Assembly (NCBI RefSeq): GCF_001673535.1
Contig: NZ_LZLY01000097.1
Coordinates: forward strand, 177,840-241,839
Direction: 5' to 3'
DNA from: Mycobacterium sp. 1081908.1
GTDB lineage: Bacteria > Actinomycetota > Actinomycetes > Mycobacteriales > Mycobacteriaceae
DNA length: 64,000 bases
Positions 26,471-36,275 of the stretch are shown here, piece after piece (the stretch's first letter is position 1; every line of letters starts with the position of its first letter). The translations under genes were made by a program, and so were the position numbers. The notes under the pieces are model-generated. The model saw nothing but the letters and a program-made list of their open reading frames with translations. It made no database searches and was not told the DNA's origin.

Positions 26471-28561
26471 CAGCCACGCGTACTGGAACGCGGTTTCCTG
26501 CCAGGCCTTGTAGCGGCCGCTGACGCCCCCGTGACCCGCGTTCATCTGGGTCTTCAACAGGATCGGATTGCCGTCGGTGTTGGCGTGGCGCAACGCCGCG
26601 ACCCACTTGGCGGGCTCGACGTAGTAGACCCGGGTGTCATTCAACGAGGTCATCGCCAGGATCGCCGGGTACCGCCTGGCCTCGACGTTTTCGTAGGGCG
26701 AATACGACTTCATGTACGAGTAAACATCGCTGTCGCTCAGCGGGTTTCCCCATTCGTCCCATTCGGTGACCGTCAGCGGCAAAGAGGGATCGAGGATGGT
26801 GGTCAGCGGGTCGACGAACGGGACCTGCGCGAGGATGCCGGCGAAAAGGTCCGGCGCCAGGTTGGCCACGGCGCCCACCAACAGGCCGCCCGCGCTGCCC
26901 CCCAGCGCGACCAGCTGCTGCGGTCGGGTCATGCCCGCGTCCACCAAATGCCTTGCCACCGCGACAAAGTCGGTGAAGGTGTTCTTCTTCTCCAAGAGCT
27001 TGCCGTGCTCGTACCACAGCCGGCCCATCTCGCCACCGCCGCGGACGTGGGCGATGACGAACACCATACCCCGGTCCAGCAACGACAGGCGGGCGATGGA
27101 AAAGCTTGGGTCGGTGCATATCTCGTAGGCGCCGTAACCGTAGAGCAATGCCGGCGCCGGAAACTCGAGGTCGGCGCGGTGCACGATCGACACCGGGACC
27201 CGGGTCCCGTCGTCCGCGCGCGCCCAGTCGCGCCGTTCGACGTAGTCGTCGGGCCGGTAGCCGCCGAGGACGGGTTGCTCGCGCAGCAACGTGCGCTCGC
27301 CGGTGGCGAGGTCGACGTCGTAAACCTGCGCCGGAGTGACCAACGATCCCGCCCTGATCCGCAGCTTGGGCGAATCCCAGGTCGGGTTGCCGCCGAGCCC
27401 GCTCGACATCAGCTCCGAGTCGAACGAGATTTCCTCGGGTTCACCGTATTGTCCGTCGGAGCCGATGGGCCACAACTGAATTCGGGGCAACGCCTCGCGG
27501 CGGTAGCTGACGACGAGATGACGGGCGAAGGCGTCCAGTCCGTCGAGCCGGACGTCGTCGCGGTGCGGGATCAGGGTGCGCTGCCGCGTCGGATCGCTGA
27601 CGGGCGCCTCGGTGAGCATGAAGTTCACCGCGCCGTCGTTGTGCAGGATCAGAAATCGGTCCTCCCCGCCGACCATCGCGTGCTCGACCGAATACTCCAC
27701 ACCTTCGCGCCGCGGCAGCACGACGGTGAACGGCGCCTGCGGGTCGGCGGAGTCGGCGTAGCGGATTTCGGAGGTGATGGACGAACCCGCCGCTATGAAC
27801 ACGTACTTCTCGCTTCGGGTGAGCCCGACCCCCAGCCAATACCGTTCGTCGGCCTCGTGATACACCAGTTCCGACGGCTCGCCTGCGCCGAGCCGGTAGC
27901 GCCACACCTTGTCGGGGCGATGGGCGGGATCGAGGGTCAGGTAATACACCGTGCGGTTATCGGCCGCCCACGTCGCTCCCGCGGCGATGTCCGCGATCTC
28001 GTCGGGGTATTGCTCGCCGGTGCGTAAGTCCCTGAACCGCAGGGTATAACGTTCATCGCCGACCGTATCGACGGAGTACGCCAGCAGGTTGCCGTCCAGG
28101 CTGACCATCGCGGCGCCCAGGGCGAAGAATTCGTGGCCCTCGGCTTCCACGTTGGAGTCGAGCAAGACCTGCTCGCCGGGGATTTCGGTGTTCTCGTCGA
28201 GCATCGGCGGATCCCAATCCTCGGGATCGGCGACCGGGCAACGGCACTGGACGCGGTACTGCTTCCCCTCGAAGGTGCGGGCGTAGTACCACCAGTCGCC
28301 CTGTCGCGTCGGCACCGACAGATCCGTCTCCTTGGTACGCGACTTGATCTCATCGAAGATCTTCTGCCGCAACGGTTCCAGATCCGCCGTCATCGCGTCG
28401 GCGTAGTCGTTCTCGGCCTCCAGGTACCCGATGACCTCGGGGTCGGCCTTGTCGCGCAACCACTCGTACGGATCGATGAAGACGTCACCGTGGAATTCCC
28501 GCCGGGTCTCCACCCGCTTCGCGACGGGCGGCGTGGGCGCGTCCAGTGCGGCGTCGGTCAT
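26399..28561 (-). CDS. ptrB: Oligopeptidase B (protease II), prolyl oligopeptidase family S9
   Basis: 720 residues. An N-terminal seven-bladed beta-propeller (about 70-420) and a C-terminal alpha/beta hydrolase catalytic domain. Catalytic triad: Ser556 in [10 protein letters not shown], Asp642 in TSLNDTRV, His677 in [10 protein letters not shown]. It cleaves small peptides after basic residues in the cytosol. ATG at 28561 overlaps the purC stop (ATGA). In M. tuberculosis H37Rv the gene is annotated as two pieces (ptrBa, ptrBb); here it is one intact frame. The last 20 or so residues (after AWLLAAAD) are encoded antisense to DoxX and look like an extension beyond the fold. Confidence 0.95.
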   Translation of the reverse strand: MTDAALDAPTPPVAKRVETRREFHGDVFIDPYEWLRDKADPEVIGYLEAENDYADAMTADLEPLRQKIFDEIKSRTKETDLSVPTRQGDWWYYARTFEGKQYRVQCRCPVADPEDWDPPMLDENTEIPGEQVLLDSNVEAEGHEFFALGAAMVSLDGNLLAYSVDTVGDERYTLRFRDLRTGEQYPDEIADIAAGATWAADNRTVYYLTLDPAHRPDKVWRYRLGAGEPSELVYHEADERYWLGVGLTRSEKYVFIAAGSSITSEIRYADSADPQAPFTVVLPRREGVEYSVEHAMVGGEDRFLILHNDGAVNFMLTEAPVSDPTRQRTLIPHRDDVRLDGLDAFARHLVVSYRREALPRIQLWPIGSDGQYGEPEEISFDSELMSSGLGGNPTWDSPKLRIRAGSLVTPAQVYDVDLATGERTLLREQPVLGGYRPDDYVERRDWARADDGTRVPVSIVHRADLEFPAPALLYGYGAYEICTDPSFSIARLSLLDRGMVFVIAHVRGGGEMGRLWYEHGKLLEKKNTFTDFVAVARHLVDAGMTRPQQLVALGGSAGGLLVGAVANLAPDLFAGILAQVPFVDPLTTILDPSLPLTVTEWDEWGNPLSDSDVYSYMKSYSPYENVEARRYPAILAMTSLNDTRVYYVEPAKWVAALRHANTDGNPILLKTQMNAGHGGVSGRYKAWQETAFQYAWLLAAADRDRYGGGQEDDLHRGPQG

Positions 28562-29451
28562 GCGCCCGGGCCGATCCAGTCGCCGAAGCTCAGGCCCGAA
28601 ATACGCTCGTACGCCTCGATATAACGACTCCGGGTGGCGTCGATGATGTCGTCGGGAAGCGGCGGCGGGGGCTTGGATCCGTGCCGATCCCAACCGGACT
28701 CGGGGCTGGTCAGCCAGTTGCGGACGAACTGCTTGTCGAAACTGGTCTGGACCACACCGGCCCGGTAATCGCGGGCGGGCCAGTACCGCGAGGAGTCCGG
28801 GGTGAAGATTTCGTCGGCCAGCAGCAGGTTGCCGTCGCGGTCGCTGCCGAATTCGAACTTGGTGTCGGCGATGATGATTCCCCTCGTCAGCGCGTGATCG
28901 GCGGCCTGGATGTAGATCTGCAGCGTGCGGTCGCGCAGCTGATTGGCCCGCACCGCGCCCACCAGCTCGATCACCCGGGCGAACGAAATGTTCTCGTCGT
29001 GGTCCCCCAGCGCCGCCTTCGTGGCCGGGGTGAACAGCGGGTTGGCGAACTTGCTGGCCTCCACCAGGCCCGGCGGCAGCGCGATGCCGCAGACCTTGCC
29101 GGTCGCCTGGTAGTCCAGCAGCCCCGAGCCGGTCAGGTATCCGCGGGCCACGCACTCCACCGGAAGCATCTCGAGCCGCCGCACCACCAGCGCGCGGCCC
29201 AGCACCTCGTCGGGGATGCGCGGGTCGTCGGGCGGTCCGGCCAGGTGGTTGGGGGCGTCGACGAGGCCGAAGAAGAAGACGCTCATCGCGGTCAGGATGC
29301 GTCCCTTGTCCGGGATGGTGCTGTCGAGGACGTAGTCGTACGCGGAGATCCGGTCGCTCGCCACCAGCAGCAGGTGCTCGTCGTCGACGCGGTAGATCTC
29401 GCGGACCTTGCCGCTGGCCAGGTGCTCGTACTCGGACAGTGCAGGGCGCAT
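28558..29451 (-). CDS. purC: SAICAR synthase PurC
   Basis: 297 residues. Phosphoribosylaminoimidazole-succinocarboxamide synthase, the ATP-dependent joining of aspartate to CAIR in purine synthesis. Family stretches are [20 protein letters not shown] at the N-terminus, [24 protein letters not shown] (metal and ATP binding) and [16 protein letters not shown] at 29451 lies six bases after TAGGCT, a leaderless arrangement. Overlaps oligopeptidase B by four bases, so the two are probably co-translated even though their jobs are unrelated. Confidence 0.97.
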   Translation of the reverse strand: MRPALSEYEHLASGKVREIYRVDDEHLLLVASDRISAYDYVLDSTIPDKGRILTAMSVFFFGLVDAPNHLAGPPDDPRIPDEVLGRALVVRRLEMLPVECVARGYLTGSGLLDYQATGKVCGIALPPGLVEASKFANPLFTPATKAALGDHDENISFARVIELVGAVRANQLRDRTLQIYIQAADHALTRGIIIADTKFEFGSDRDGNLLLADEIFTPDSSRYWPARDYRAGVVQTSFDKQFVRNWLTSPESGWDRHGSKPPPPLPDDIIDATRSRYIEAYERISGLSFGDWIGPGA

Positions 29452-29457
29452 CGAGCC

Positions 29458-29463
29458 AGCCTA
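29458..29463 (-). promoter_or_regulatory. Candidate leaderless -10 box of purC
   Basis: Reading leftward, TAGGCT, six bases, then the purC ATG. This matches the mycobacterial TAnnnT with transcription starting on or next to the start codon. No ribosome binding site is present. Confidence 0.5.
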
Positions 29464-29502
29464 TCGGGCGCCGCGTGGCCGGCCCTGTGCTGGTATTGCG
29501 CT

Positions 29503-30132
29503 ATGACATCGCTGCCATCGCGGGTTCTGCCCTACGCCACCACGCCCGGCCGGCTGGCCGTCCAACTGTTCAGCGACTTCGCCATCTTCCTGTGGACGGC
29601 GCTGTGGCTGGTCGTCGGCACGGCCGTCTACGACGCCATCTCGACCATCGCCGAGGCCGGCCGGCAGGTCGAGGTCGGCGCGAACGGGGTCGCGGGCAAC
29701 CTGGCGTCGGCCGGCCAGGGCGCGCACAACATCCCGGTGGTCGGCGATGCGGTCAGCAAGCCGCTCGCCTCGGCCAGCGCGGCCGCCCTTGACATCGCCG
29801 GGGCGGGGCACAGCCTGGAAACCACCGCGGGCTGGCTCGCGGTGCTGGCGGCGCTGGCCGTCGTCGCCGTGCCGCTGCTCATCGTGGACATCCCGTGGCT
29901 GTTGCTGCGGCTGCGCTTCTTCCGGCGCAAGTGGACCGTCAGCGGCCTGGCCACGAACCCGGCCGGCGAACAGCTGCTGGCGCTGCGGGCCCTGACCAAC
30001 CGGGCGCCGCGCAAGCTGGCCGCGATCAGCGCGGACCCGGTCGGCGGGTGGCGGCACGAGGATCCGGCCACCATCCGGGCGCTGGCCGCGCTGGAACTAC
30101 GGTCGGCCGGAATCGCACTGCGCGCGCGCTGA
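29503..30132 (+). CDS. Conserved membrane protein (Rv0779c-like)
   Basis: 209 residues from ATG at 29503; the long upstream open frame is antisense to purC. Two membrane segments: about 21-45 (LFSDFAIFLWTALWLVVGTA) and about 110-135 (WLAVLAALAVVAVPLLIVDI), with an Ala/Gly-rich part between them. The cytoplasmic tail is rich in basic residues (LRFFRRKW). No catalytic motif. Divergent from purC across 51 bases. Function unknown; conserved in position in mycobacteria. Confidence 0.82.
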   Translation: MTSLPSRVLPYATTPGRLAVQLFSDFAIFLWTALWLVVGTAVYDAISTIAEAGRQVEVGANGVAGNLASAGQGAHNIPVVGDAVSKPLASASAAALDIAGAGHSLETTAGWLAVLAALAVVAVPLLIVDIPWLLLRLRFFRRKWTVSGLATNPAGEQLLALRALTNRAPRKLAAISADPVGGWRHEDPATIRALAALELRSAGIALRAR

Positions 30133-30137
30133 CCCGG

Positions 30138-31109
30138 CTATGCGCCGAGCGCGGGCCCGACGGTGGTGTTCCAGGACTCCTGCATCTCCGACTCGAACAG
30201 GCCCCAGGTGTGCGAGCCCTCGGGACGGACAACGTAGGTGATCGGCACCCCTGCGGCGTTCGCGGCATCGGCGAATCGCTTGGTGCTGTCCGCCGTGATG
30301 CGCTCGATGAGGCCGCCGGCGACGTTGGGCCCGAAGCCCGCGGGCAGCCGGTCCACGTCGCCCACGCCGCCGCTACCCGACGCGGCGGCGTAAACCGCGA
30401 CGCCCCTCAACTTTCCGGCGTTCTTCGACGGGTCGTGTGCCACCCAGCCGGGACCACCCAGGGGTCCCCACATGTTCTCGGCGCTTTGGCCGCCACTTGC
30501 CAGGGTCAGCGCGACCTGTTGGGCCTCGTCCGGGTCGGAGACGGACGGAAAACCGCTGTAGGAAGCGACGGCCCGGAAGACTCCCGGCGCCTGAACGGCG
30601 TAATCGATGGCCGTGCCGCCGGTACTCGACAATCCGCCGACCGCGTTCTTGCCGTTGGCGTGGTACTGCGCGTTGATCAGCGGGGGCAGTTCCCTGGTCA
30701 TGTAGGTCTGGTACTGCTTGCCGCCGTCGTTGACCCAGTTGGTAAACCAGCTGAAGGCACCGCCGAGCGGGGAGACGACGTTGACGTTCTTGTTGGCGAA
30801 GAATCCCTGGATGTCGGTCATCCCGAACCAAGCGCTGTTGTCGCCGCCGTCGATGCCGGGTAGCAGGTAAAACGTGGGCGCACCCGCGTTGGGGGCCCTG
30901 TAGACATCGTTGACGATGACGGTGTTCATCGCGGGCGAGTAGACGGACACCTTGTCCCAACGGTCGTTGACGTGCTGGATGTCGGTGATGTGTGCGCCCT
31001 GCGGCGGGTCCGCCGCGGCGACCGGAATCGCCAGCATCGGCAGCGCAGCGAGCAGTGCAACAACGAACGAGCGAACACGCGAAGTTTTGGTCACGGGGAG
31101 ATTATGCAT
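30138..31109 (-). CDS. Exported esterase of the antigen 85/mycolyltransferase type
   Basis: 323 residues. A signal peptide spans about 1-33 (SFVVALLAALPMLAIPVAAA), cleaved near AAADP. The mature protein is an alpha/beta hydrolase like the antigen 85 complex: TFYLLPGIDGGDNSAWFGMT, FSWFTNWVNDGGKQYQTYMT, nucleophile region VGGLSSTGGTA and a C-terminal histidine in GSHTWGLFESEMQESW. It would act on mycolates or other acyl esters in the cell wall. True Ag85 proteins have GLSMSG at the nucleophile; here it is GLSSTG. It belongs to an insertion relative to the M. tuberculosis gene order. Confidence 0.85.
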   Translation of the reverse strand: MHNLPVTKTSRVRSFVVALLAALPMLAIPVAAADPPQGAHITDIQHVNDRWDKVSVYSPAMNTVIVNDVYRAPNAGAPTFYLLPGIDGGDNSAWFGMTDIQGFFANKNVNVVSPLGGAFSWFTNWVNDGGKQYQTYMTRELPPLINAQYHANGKNAVGGLSSTGGTAIDYAVQAPGVFRAVASYSGFPSVSDPDEAQQVALTLASGGQSAENMWGPLGGPGWVAHDPSKNAGKLRGVAVYAAASGSGGVGDVDRLPAGFGPNVAGGLIERITADSTKRFADAANAAGVPITYVVRPEGSHTWGLFESEMQESWNTTVGPALGA

Positions 31110-31148
31110 GTTCGTGTGCGACGGATCACCCCGAGGCGCGATTTGCGG

Positions 31149-32141
31149 TCAGCGGCGGTCACCCACCAGCCGCCACCCGCGCAGCAAGCCGGCGACGGCC
31201 ACAATCAGCCACGCCGCCAACGCGTCCCAGAAGAAGACCAGCGAAACGGTGGTCAACCAGCACTGACCGATTTCGGCGGCCATGGCGTAGCTGGCGGCGG
31301 AGTACATGCCCAGGGGGAACACCAGCGCCCACCACACTCCGGCGTACCGCAGCGAATCCGGCCGCCGGTTGATCCCGCGCAGGCCGAAGTAGACCAGCGG
31401 TGGTATCCACAGGCTGGCCGCCACCCAGGTGACGACGGTGACCACCCGCACCGGCCCCGCCAGCCAGTCAGGCGCCAGGCAGTGGATGTTGTCGCCGGCC
31501 AATGTCGCAATGGCCAACCCACCCATCAGAATCCAGCTGTCCGGCGCGAAGCCCTCGCGATGCCGGCGTTCGCCGACCGCGCGCCAGACGATCAGCGACG
31601 TCATCAGGCCATAGATGCACAGCGCGGCCGCCCACATCGGCACGGCAACCGTCAGCCACCAGCGATGGCCGGTATGCCGCGCCAGCTGAGTCAGCACGGT
31701 CGCCAGACCGGATGTCCCGACGCTGGCGAGTTCCCACGCGCCGTGGGCGTGGTCGCGCAGCGCAGCCCGGCTGTGCGCCAACATGTTCCGCGCGCTGAGC
31801 ACGGTCAGCACGAGCCAGGACGAAAGCGCGAGCACGCCGAGCGGGCCCAGCACCCACAGGTTGGACGACAGGCGGGAGTCGATCACGGCGCACGCGGCCA
31901 CGAAGGTGAACAGCCTCAGGGTGACATCGGGATCCGTGAGATCCCAGCGGTTCCGGCGCCCGATCGCGGTCAGGACCACCAATGCGGTCAGCAACACCAA
32001 GCCGACGGTGGCCACGACGCCGAGCGCGTCGCTGACCCATCGGTATCCGTGATCGCGCGCGCCGATCGACAAGATTCCGGTCGCCATCACCGCGGCGAAG
32101 ACATCGGGTGGCGGCTCGGCATCGACGACCCGGACCGTCAC
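31149..32141 (-). CDS. TehA/SLAC1-like tellurite-resistance/C4-dicarboxylate transporter
   Basis: 330 residues, about nine to ten membrane helices. Features of the TehA/Mae1/SLAC1 family include FAAVMATGILSIGA at the N-terminus, LGVVATVGLVLLTALVVLTA and VWWALVFPLGMYSAASYAMA. A membrane channel or carrier for anions or dicarboxylates. Start: GTG at 32141, whose first base is the last base of the cyp126 stop, so it is translationally coupled to cyp126. The 39-base gap to the esterase gene suggests the two may form one transcript downstream of purB. Confidence 0.85.
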   Translation of the reverse strand: MTVRVVDAEPPPDVFAAVMATGILSIGARDHGYRWVSDALGVVATVGLVLLTALVVLTAIGRRNRWDLTDPDVTLRLFTFVAACAVIDSRLSSNLWVLGPLGVLALSSWLVLTVLSARNMLAHSRAALRDHAHGAWELASVGTSGLATVLTQLARHTGHRWWLTVAVPMWAAALCIYGLMTSLIVWRAVGERRHREGFAPDSWILMGGLAIATLAGDNIHCLAPDWLAGPVRVVTVVTWVAASLWIPPLVYFGLRGINRRPDSLRYAGVWWALVFPLGMYSAASYAMAAEIGQCWLTTVSLVFFWDALAAWLIVAVAGLLRGWRLVGDRR

Positions 32142-33385
32142 TATTCCTCGAGTAGCTCCACAACCAGGTGCCGGATGCCGGTGTGCCGATTGCTGCGGGT
32201 CCATTCGACGGGCCGGGCGATCCGCACGGAACCGAAGCGGGTCAGCAGCTCCTCGAACAGGACCCGCAGTTCCAGCCGGGCCAGATTGGCGCCCAGGCAA
32301 TAGTGGATGCCCTGCCCGAATCCCAAGTGCGGGTTCGGTTTCCGGACGATGTCGAACTTGTCGGCGCGGTCGAACACTTCGGCGTCGCGGTTAGCCGAGC
32401 CCTCCCAGATCTGAACCTTCTGTCCCGCCCGGATGGACTGCCCGCCGAGCGTGACGTCGCGCGTGGCGGTGCGCCGCTTCGACGGCGACGGCGACGTCCA
32501 CCGCACCATCTCCTCGACCGCCGTCGGCAGCAGGCCGAAATCCGAACGCAGCGCGTGCAATTGCTCCGGGTGGTCGGCCAGCGCCAGCAGTCCGCCGGCG
32601 ACGGCGTTGCGGGTCGTCTCCGCGCCCGCGCTGAACAGCAGGCTGAAGAACAGGTACAGCTCGAGATCGGAAAGCGCCGGCGCGTCCTCGTCGTCGACGG
32701 TGGCATTCGCGACGACTGACAGCATGTCGTCAGTCGGCTCGGCACGCTTGGCCGCGATCAGCTCCTGACCGTAGGCATACATCCGCGACCCGGCCTCCGC
32801 GTCGGACAGTTGCGAGAGGGCCGCCTTGCGGGAGCCGCCGAAGTCGAACTGCGGCTCGATGGCCTGGAACAGCCAATGCCGTTCGGACTCCGGCACTCCC
32901 AGCAGGATGCAGATCATCTGCATCGGCAGTTCGGCGGCGATGTCGACCAGGAAGTCGAACGGTTCGCCCGGCACCACCGCGTCGAGCAGCCGGCGCGCCC
33001 GGGTCCGCAGGTCGTCCTCGACGCGGCCGATCATGCGCGGTGTCAGCCCGGAGCTGACGAGGCGCCGGATCTGGGTATGGCGGGGGTCGTCCATCATGTT
33101 GAGCACCTGGCCCGCGATGGCCAGGTCCTGCAGCAGCGTGCCGCCGTACGGCCGTTGCCCACCGGTGACCGACGAGTACGTCGCCGGGTCCTTCAGCACC
33201 TCAAGGGTTTCCGCGTACGTGGCGACGGACCAGAAGCCCTCGCCGTCGGGGGTGTTGTCGGTCGGCTCGTGCCAGTAGACCGGCGCCTCTCGCCGATGCA
33301 CGGCAAACAGCTCGTGCGGAAACCCGCCGGCGAAATTGTCCAGGTCGGTGAAGTCGATCCCCGAGAGCGAGCGCGCGAGAGTCAC
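32141..33385 (-). CDS. cyp126: Cytochrome P450 CYP126
   Basis: 414 residues from GTG at 33385, which overlaps the purB stop (GTGA). P450 marks: I-helix [21 protein letters not shown]-helix [17 protein letters not shown] and heme loop [18 protein letters not shown] with the proximal cysteine. A soluble class I monooxygenase needing ferredoxin and reductase partners; none is encoded adjacent. The purB-cyp126 order is as in M. tuberculosis. Substrate unknown; the M. tuberculosis enzyme binds azoles. Confidence 0.93.
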   Translation of the reverse strand: MTLARSLSGIDFTDLDNFAGGFPHELFAVHRREAPVYWHEPTDNTPDGEGFWSVATYAETLEVLKDPATYSSVTGGQRPYGGTLLQDLAIAGQVLNMMDDPRHTQIRRLVSSGLTPRMIGRVEDDLRTRARRLLDAVVPGEPFDFLVDIAAELPMQMICILLGVPESERHWLFQAIEPQFDFGGSRKAALSQLSDAEAGSRMYAYGQELIAAKRAEPTDDMLSVVANATVDDEDAPALSDLELYLFFSLLFSAGAETTRNAVAGGLLALADHPEQLHALRSDFGLLPTAVEEMVRWTSPSPSKRRTATRDVTLGGQSIRAGQKVQIWEGSANRDAEVFDRADKFDIVRKPNPHLGFGQGIHYCLGANLARLELRVLFEELLTRFGSVRIARPVEWTRSNRHTGIRHLVVELLEE

Positions 33386-34800
33386 AGGATCGCGCCCGGG
33401 GTGTATTTGGCCGCGTCCGGGTAGCGGCTCACCAACGCGTCCACCGCCGCGACCACATCGTCCACCTGGTCGCCCGCGGCCCCGGTGAACGCCTTCTTGT
33501 CGGCCAGCGCGGCGTCCAGCGCCGCGCGGTCCAGGGGCAGCCGCTCGTCGGCGGCCAAGCGGTCGAGCAGATCGGGCGCGGCGCCGCGTTCCCGCATGGC
33601 CAGCGCCGTCGCCACCGCGTGCTCCCGGATCACGTGGTGGGCCGCCTCGCGACCCATGCCGGCGCGCACCGCGGCCATCAATACCTTGGTGGTGGCCAGG
33701 AACGGCAGGTAGCGATCCAGCTCGTGGGCGATCACCGCCGGGTAGGCGCCGAACTCGTCGAGCACGGTCAGGAACGTCTCGATCTGCCCGTCGACGGCAA
33801 AGAAGCTGTCCGGCAACGCAACTCGACGGACCACCGAGCAGAACACGTCGCCCTCGTTCCACTGCGCGCCGGCCAGCTCGGCCGCCATCGAGGCGTAGCC
33901 GCGCAGCACCACCTGCAACCCGTTGACCCGTTCGCAGCTGCGGGTGTTCATCTTGTGCGGCATCGCCGACGAGCCGACCTGCCCTTCGGCGAACCCCTCG
34001 GTGACGAGCTCGTGCCCGGCCATCAGCCGGATGGTGTGCGCCATCGACGACGGGCCGGCGCCGAGCTGCACCAGCGCGGAGAGCACGTCGTGATCCAGCG
34101 ACCGCGGGTAGATCTGCCCGACGCTGGTCAAAACCGTTGCGAACCCGAGAAAGTCGGCGACGCGTCGCTCGAGTTCGGTCAGCTTGGCCGCATCGCCGCC
34201 AAGCAGGTCGAGCATGTCCTGGGCGGTGCCCATGGGGCCCTTGATGCCGCGCAGCGGGTAACGGTCGATCAGCTCGCCCATCCGGCCCAACGCGATCAGC
34301 GTCTCCTGGGCCGCCGAGGCGAACCGCTTGCCCAGCGTGGTGGCCTGCGCGGCGACGTTGTGGCTGCGGCCGGCCATCACCAGGTCGCGATACGTCACGG
34401 CCCGCTCGGCCAGCCGCGCCGCCACCGCAACGCCATGGGAGAAAACCAATTCCAGCGACCGCCGGATCTGCAACTGCTCGACGTTCTCGGTGAGGTCGCG
34501 GCTGGTCATCCCCTTGTGCACGTGCTCGTGGCCGGCCAGCGCGTTGAATTCCTCGATGCGGGCCTTGACGTCGTGGCGAAGCGCGCGTTCGCGGTCGGCG
34601 ATCGAGGCCAGGTCGACGTCGTCGAGCACCCGTTCGTAGTCGGCGATCGCCTCGGGGGGAACGTCCACGCCGAGCTCGGCCTGGGCCCGCAGCACGGCCA
34701 GCCACAGCCGCCGCTCCGCGACGACCTTGGCCTCCGGCGACCAGATCGCGACCATCTCGGCGCTGGCGTACCGGGTGGCCAGCACGTTCGGAATGCTCAC
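33382..34800 (-). CDS. purB: Adenylosuccinate lyase PurB
   Basis: 472 residues from GTG at 34800, the length of the M. tuberculosis enzyme. It splits SAICAR and adenylosuccinate with release of fumarate. Fumarase-superfamily signature [20 protein letters not shown] contains the flexible catalytic loop; [20 protein letters not shown] and [12 protein letters not shown] carry conserved active-site histidines. A TAAGCT box lies eight bases before the GTG. Overlaps cyp126 by four bases. Confidence 0.97.
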   Translation of the reverse strand: MSIPNVLATRYASAEMVAIWSPEAKVVAERRLWLAVLRAQAELGVDVPPEAIADYERVLDDVDLASIADRERALRHDVKARIEEFNALAGHEHVHKGMTSRDLTENVEQLQIRRSLELVFSHGVAVAARLAERAVTYRDLVMAGRSHNVAAQATTLGKRFASAAQETLIALGRMGELIDRYPLRGIKGPMGTAQDMLDLLGGDAAKLTELERRVADFLGFATVLTSVGQIYPRSLDHDVLSALVQLGAGPSSMAHTIRLMAGHELVTEGFAEGQVGSSAMPHKMNTRSCERVNGLQVVLRGYASMAAELAGAQWNEGDVFCSVVRRVALPDSFFAVDGQIETFLTVLDEFGAYPAVIAHELDRYLPFLATTKVLMAAVRAGMGREAAHHVIREHAVATALAMRERGAAPDLLDRLAADERLPLDRAALDAALADKKAFTGAAGDQVDDVVAAVDALVSRYPDAAKYTPGAIL

Positions 34801-34808
34801 AAGCACAC

Positions 34809-34814
34809 AGCTTA
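34809..34814 (-). promoter_or_regulatory. Candidate -10 box of purB
   Basis: TAAGCT reading leftward, eight bases before the GTG start at 34800; consistent with a leaderless or near-leaderless purB transcript. It lies in the 47-base gap to the divergent DUF429 gene. Confidence 0.4.
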
Positions 34815-34847
34815 CGGTTCGCCGGACCCCGCGAGAGTGCAGGCACA

Positions 34848-35591
34848 ATGTGGGCCGTGCACTTCGCCGGCGTGGACCTGGCCTGGGGCGGTCGCAAGCC
34901 GACCGGCGTCGCGGTGGTCGACGCCGATGGCCATCTCGTGCAGCTCGGCGCCGCGCGCGACGACGCCGACGTGCTCGCCGCTTTGGCGCCCTACACCCGG
35001 GGCGATTGCGTGGTGGCGTTCGACGCGCCGCTGGTGGTTACCAACGCAAAAGGCCAACGGCCCGCCGAGGCGGCGCTCAACCGCGATTTCCGCAGGTTTG
35101 AGGCCGGCGCGCACCCATGCAACACCGCCAGACCCGAGTTCGCCGAGACGCCGCGCGCGGCGCGGCTGGCCGGGGCGCTGGGCCTCGACATGGATCCGCG
35201 GTCCCCGGCCGGCCGGCGCGCCATCGAGGTCTATCCGCATTCGGCGACCGTCGTGCTGTTCCGGCTCGAGCGGACCCTCAAGTACAAGGCCAAACCGGGC
35301 CGCGACGTCGCGCGGCTGAAGTCGGAACTGCTGCTCCTGATGGACGGCATCGAAAAGCTCGCGCACACCGCTGTGCGACTGCATGTCGGCGGCCACGCCG
35401 GTTGGGCGGAGCTGCGCCGACAAGTCGTGGCCGCGCAACGCAAGAGCGAACTGCGCCGCGTCGAAGATCCGGTCGATGCCGTCGTCTGCGCCTACGTCGC
35501 GCTGTATGCCCAACGCCGCCCGGCCGACATCACGATCTACGGCGACGTGGCCACCGGATGCATTGTTACGCCGTCGCTGCCCCGCAGCTAA
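34848..35591 (+). CDS. DUF429-family protein
   Basis: 247 residues. Ribonuclease-H-like DUF429 pattern: [20 protein letters not shown] at the N-terminus, [20 protein letters not shown] in the middle, and [20 protein letters not shown] near the end with acidic residues expected in an RNase-H-like site. The first and last segments resemble nuclease or resolvase cores, but no activity is established for the family. Divergent from purB. It corresponds to Rv0776c in position. Confidence 0.82.
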   Translation: MWAVHFAGVDLAWGGRKPTGVAVVDADGHLVQLGAARDDADVLAALAPYTRGDCVVAFDAPLVVTNAKGQRPAEAALNRDFRRFEAGAHPCNTARPEFAETPRAARLAGALGLDMDPRSPAGRRAIEVYPHSATVVLFRLERTLKYKAKPGRDVARLKSELLLLMDGIEKLAHTAVRLHVGGHAGWAELRRQVVAAQRKSELRRVEDPVDAVVCAYVALYAQRRPADITIYGDVATGCIVTPSLPRS

Positions 35592-35595
35592 AGGC

Positions 35596-36213
35596 TCAGA
35601 TCTGCACCGGTCGCGGGTCGATGGGTGCGAGCACGTCGACCAGTTCCACCACGGTGCCCAGGGCGGCGGCCGCGGGATCACCGCCCTCGACCAGGGCGGC
35701 AACCACCGAGCCGTCGACGGCGCAGATCAGCGTGCACACCAGCTCGATGCGCACGGATCGGCCGGATCGCTCCAGGGCCTCGGCCACCGCCTCGGCGCGC
35801 TGGCGCAGGCTGCGGCGCATGGTCTCGCGCAGGGCGGGCAGGCGCGTGCAGGCGATGTGTCGCTCGTATCGGGAGATCAGTTGCTCGGTGAGCGCCGGAT
35901 CGGACAGGTCGCCCACCAACAGGTCCGCCAGCACCTCCGCGGTGGTCTCGGGTCCGCGACGCCGCCGCGACATCGCGTTGACCCGCGAGCGCAGCTGCGC
36001 GATCTCGATCATCCCGATGTGCTCGACGGCGCGCGCGATCAGGTCGTCCAGCGACGAGAAGTAGTAGGTGGTGGACGCCAGGGGCAGGCCGGCGCGCCGG
36101 GCGACCGCCCGGTGCCGCACCGCTTCGAACCCGCCCTCGGCGAGCAGCTCGGCGGCGGCGCTCACGAGCGCGTACCGTCGACGTTCTCCTTTTGGAGTAA
36201 CTGCTGCAGTCAC
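35596..36213 (-). CDS. TetR-family regulator (Rv0775-like)
   Basis: 205 residues. DNA-binding part: RRRYALVSAAAELLAEGGFE and VRHRAVARRAGLPLASTTYY with recognition helix LASTTYYF. The C-terminal ligand domain matches the Rv0775-type group (LISRYERHIACTRLPALRET). Divergent from the Tat-exported esterase gene across 61 bases that hold nested inverted repeats. Convergent with the DUF429 gene, four bases away. Confidence 0.9.
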   Translation of the reverse strand: MTAAVTPKGERRRYALVSAAAELLAEGGFEAVRHRAVARRAGLPLASTTYYFSSLDDLIARAVEHIGMIEIAQLRSRVNAMSRRRRGPETTAEVLADLLVGDLSDPALTEQLISRYERHIACTRLPALRETMRRSLRQRAEAVAEALERSGRSVRIELVCTLICAVDGSVVAALVEGGDPAAAALGTVVELVDVLAPIDPRPVQI

Positions 36214-36248
36214 GAATAGCCATCGTGCCAGTCAAAGTGGTACTGCAT

Positions 36249-36275
36249 TGCCATTTTGGCCAAACGGCCATGGCA
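36249..36275. promoter_or_regulatory. Nested inverted repeat between TetR and esterase
   Basis: TGCCAT (36249-36254) with ATGGCA (36270-36275), and inside it TGGCC/GGCCA (36257-36261, 36266-36270). It abuts the start codons of the esterase gene, so a bound regulator could block its transcription or translation. The arms are short and this could be chance in GC-rich DNA. Confidence 0.35.

Noticed and set aside
31149..32300. Longer TehA-like start at 32300
   Set aside because: The first 53 codons overlap cyp126 and read as Arg/Pro-rich shadow; GTG at 32141 is the sensible start.
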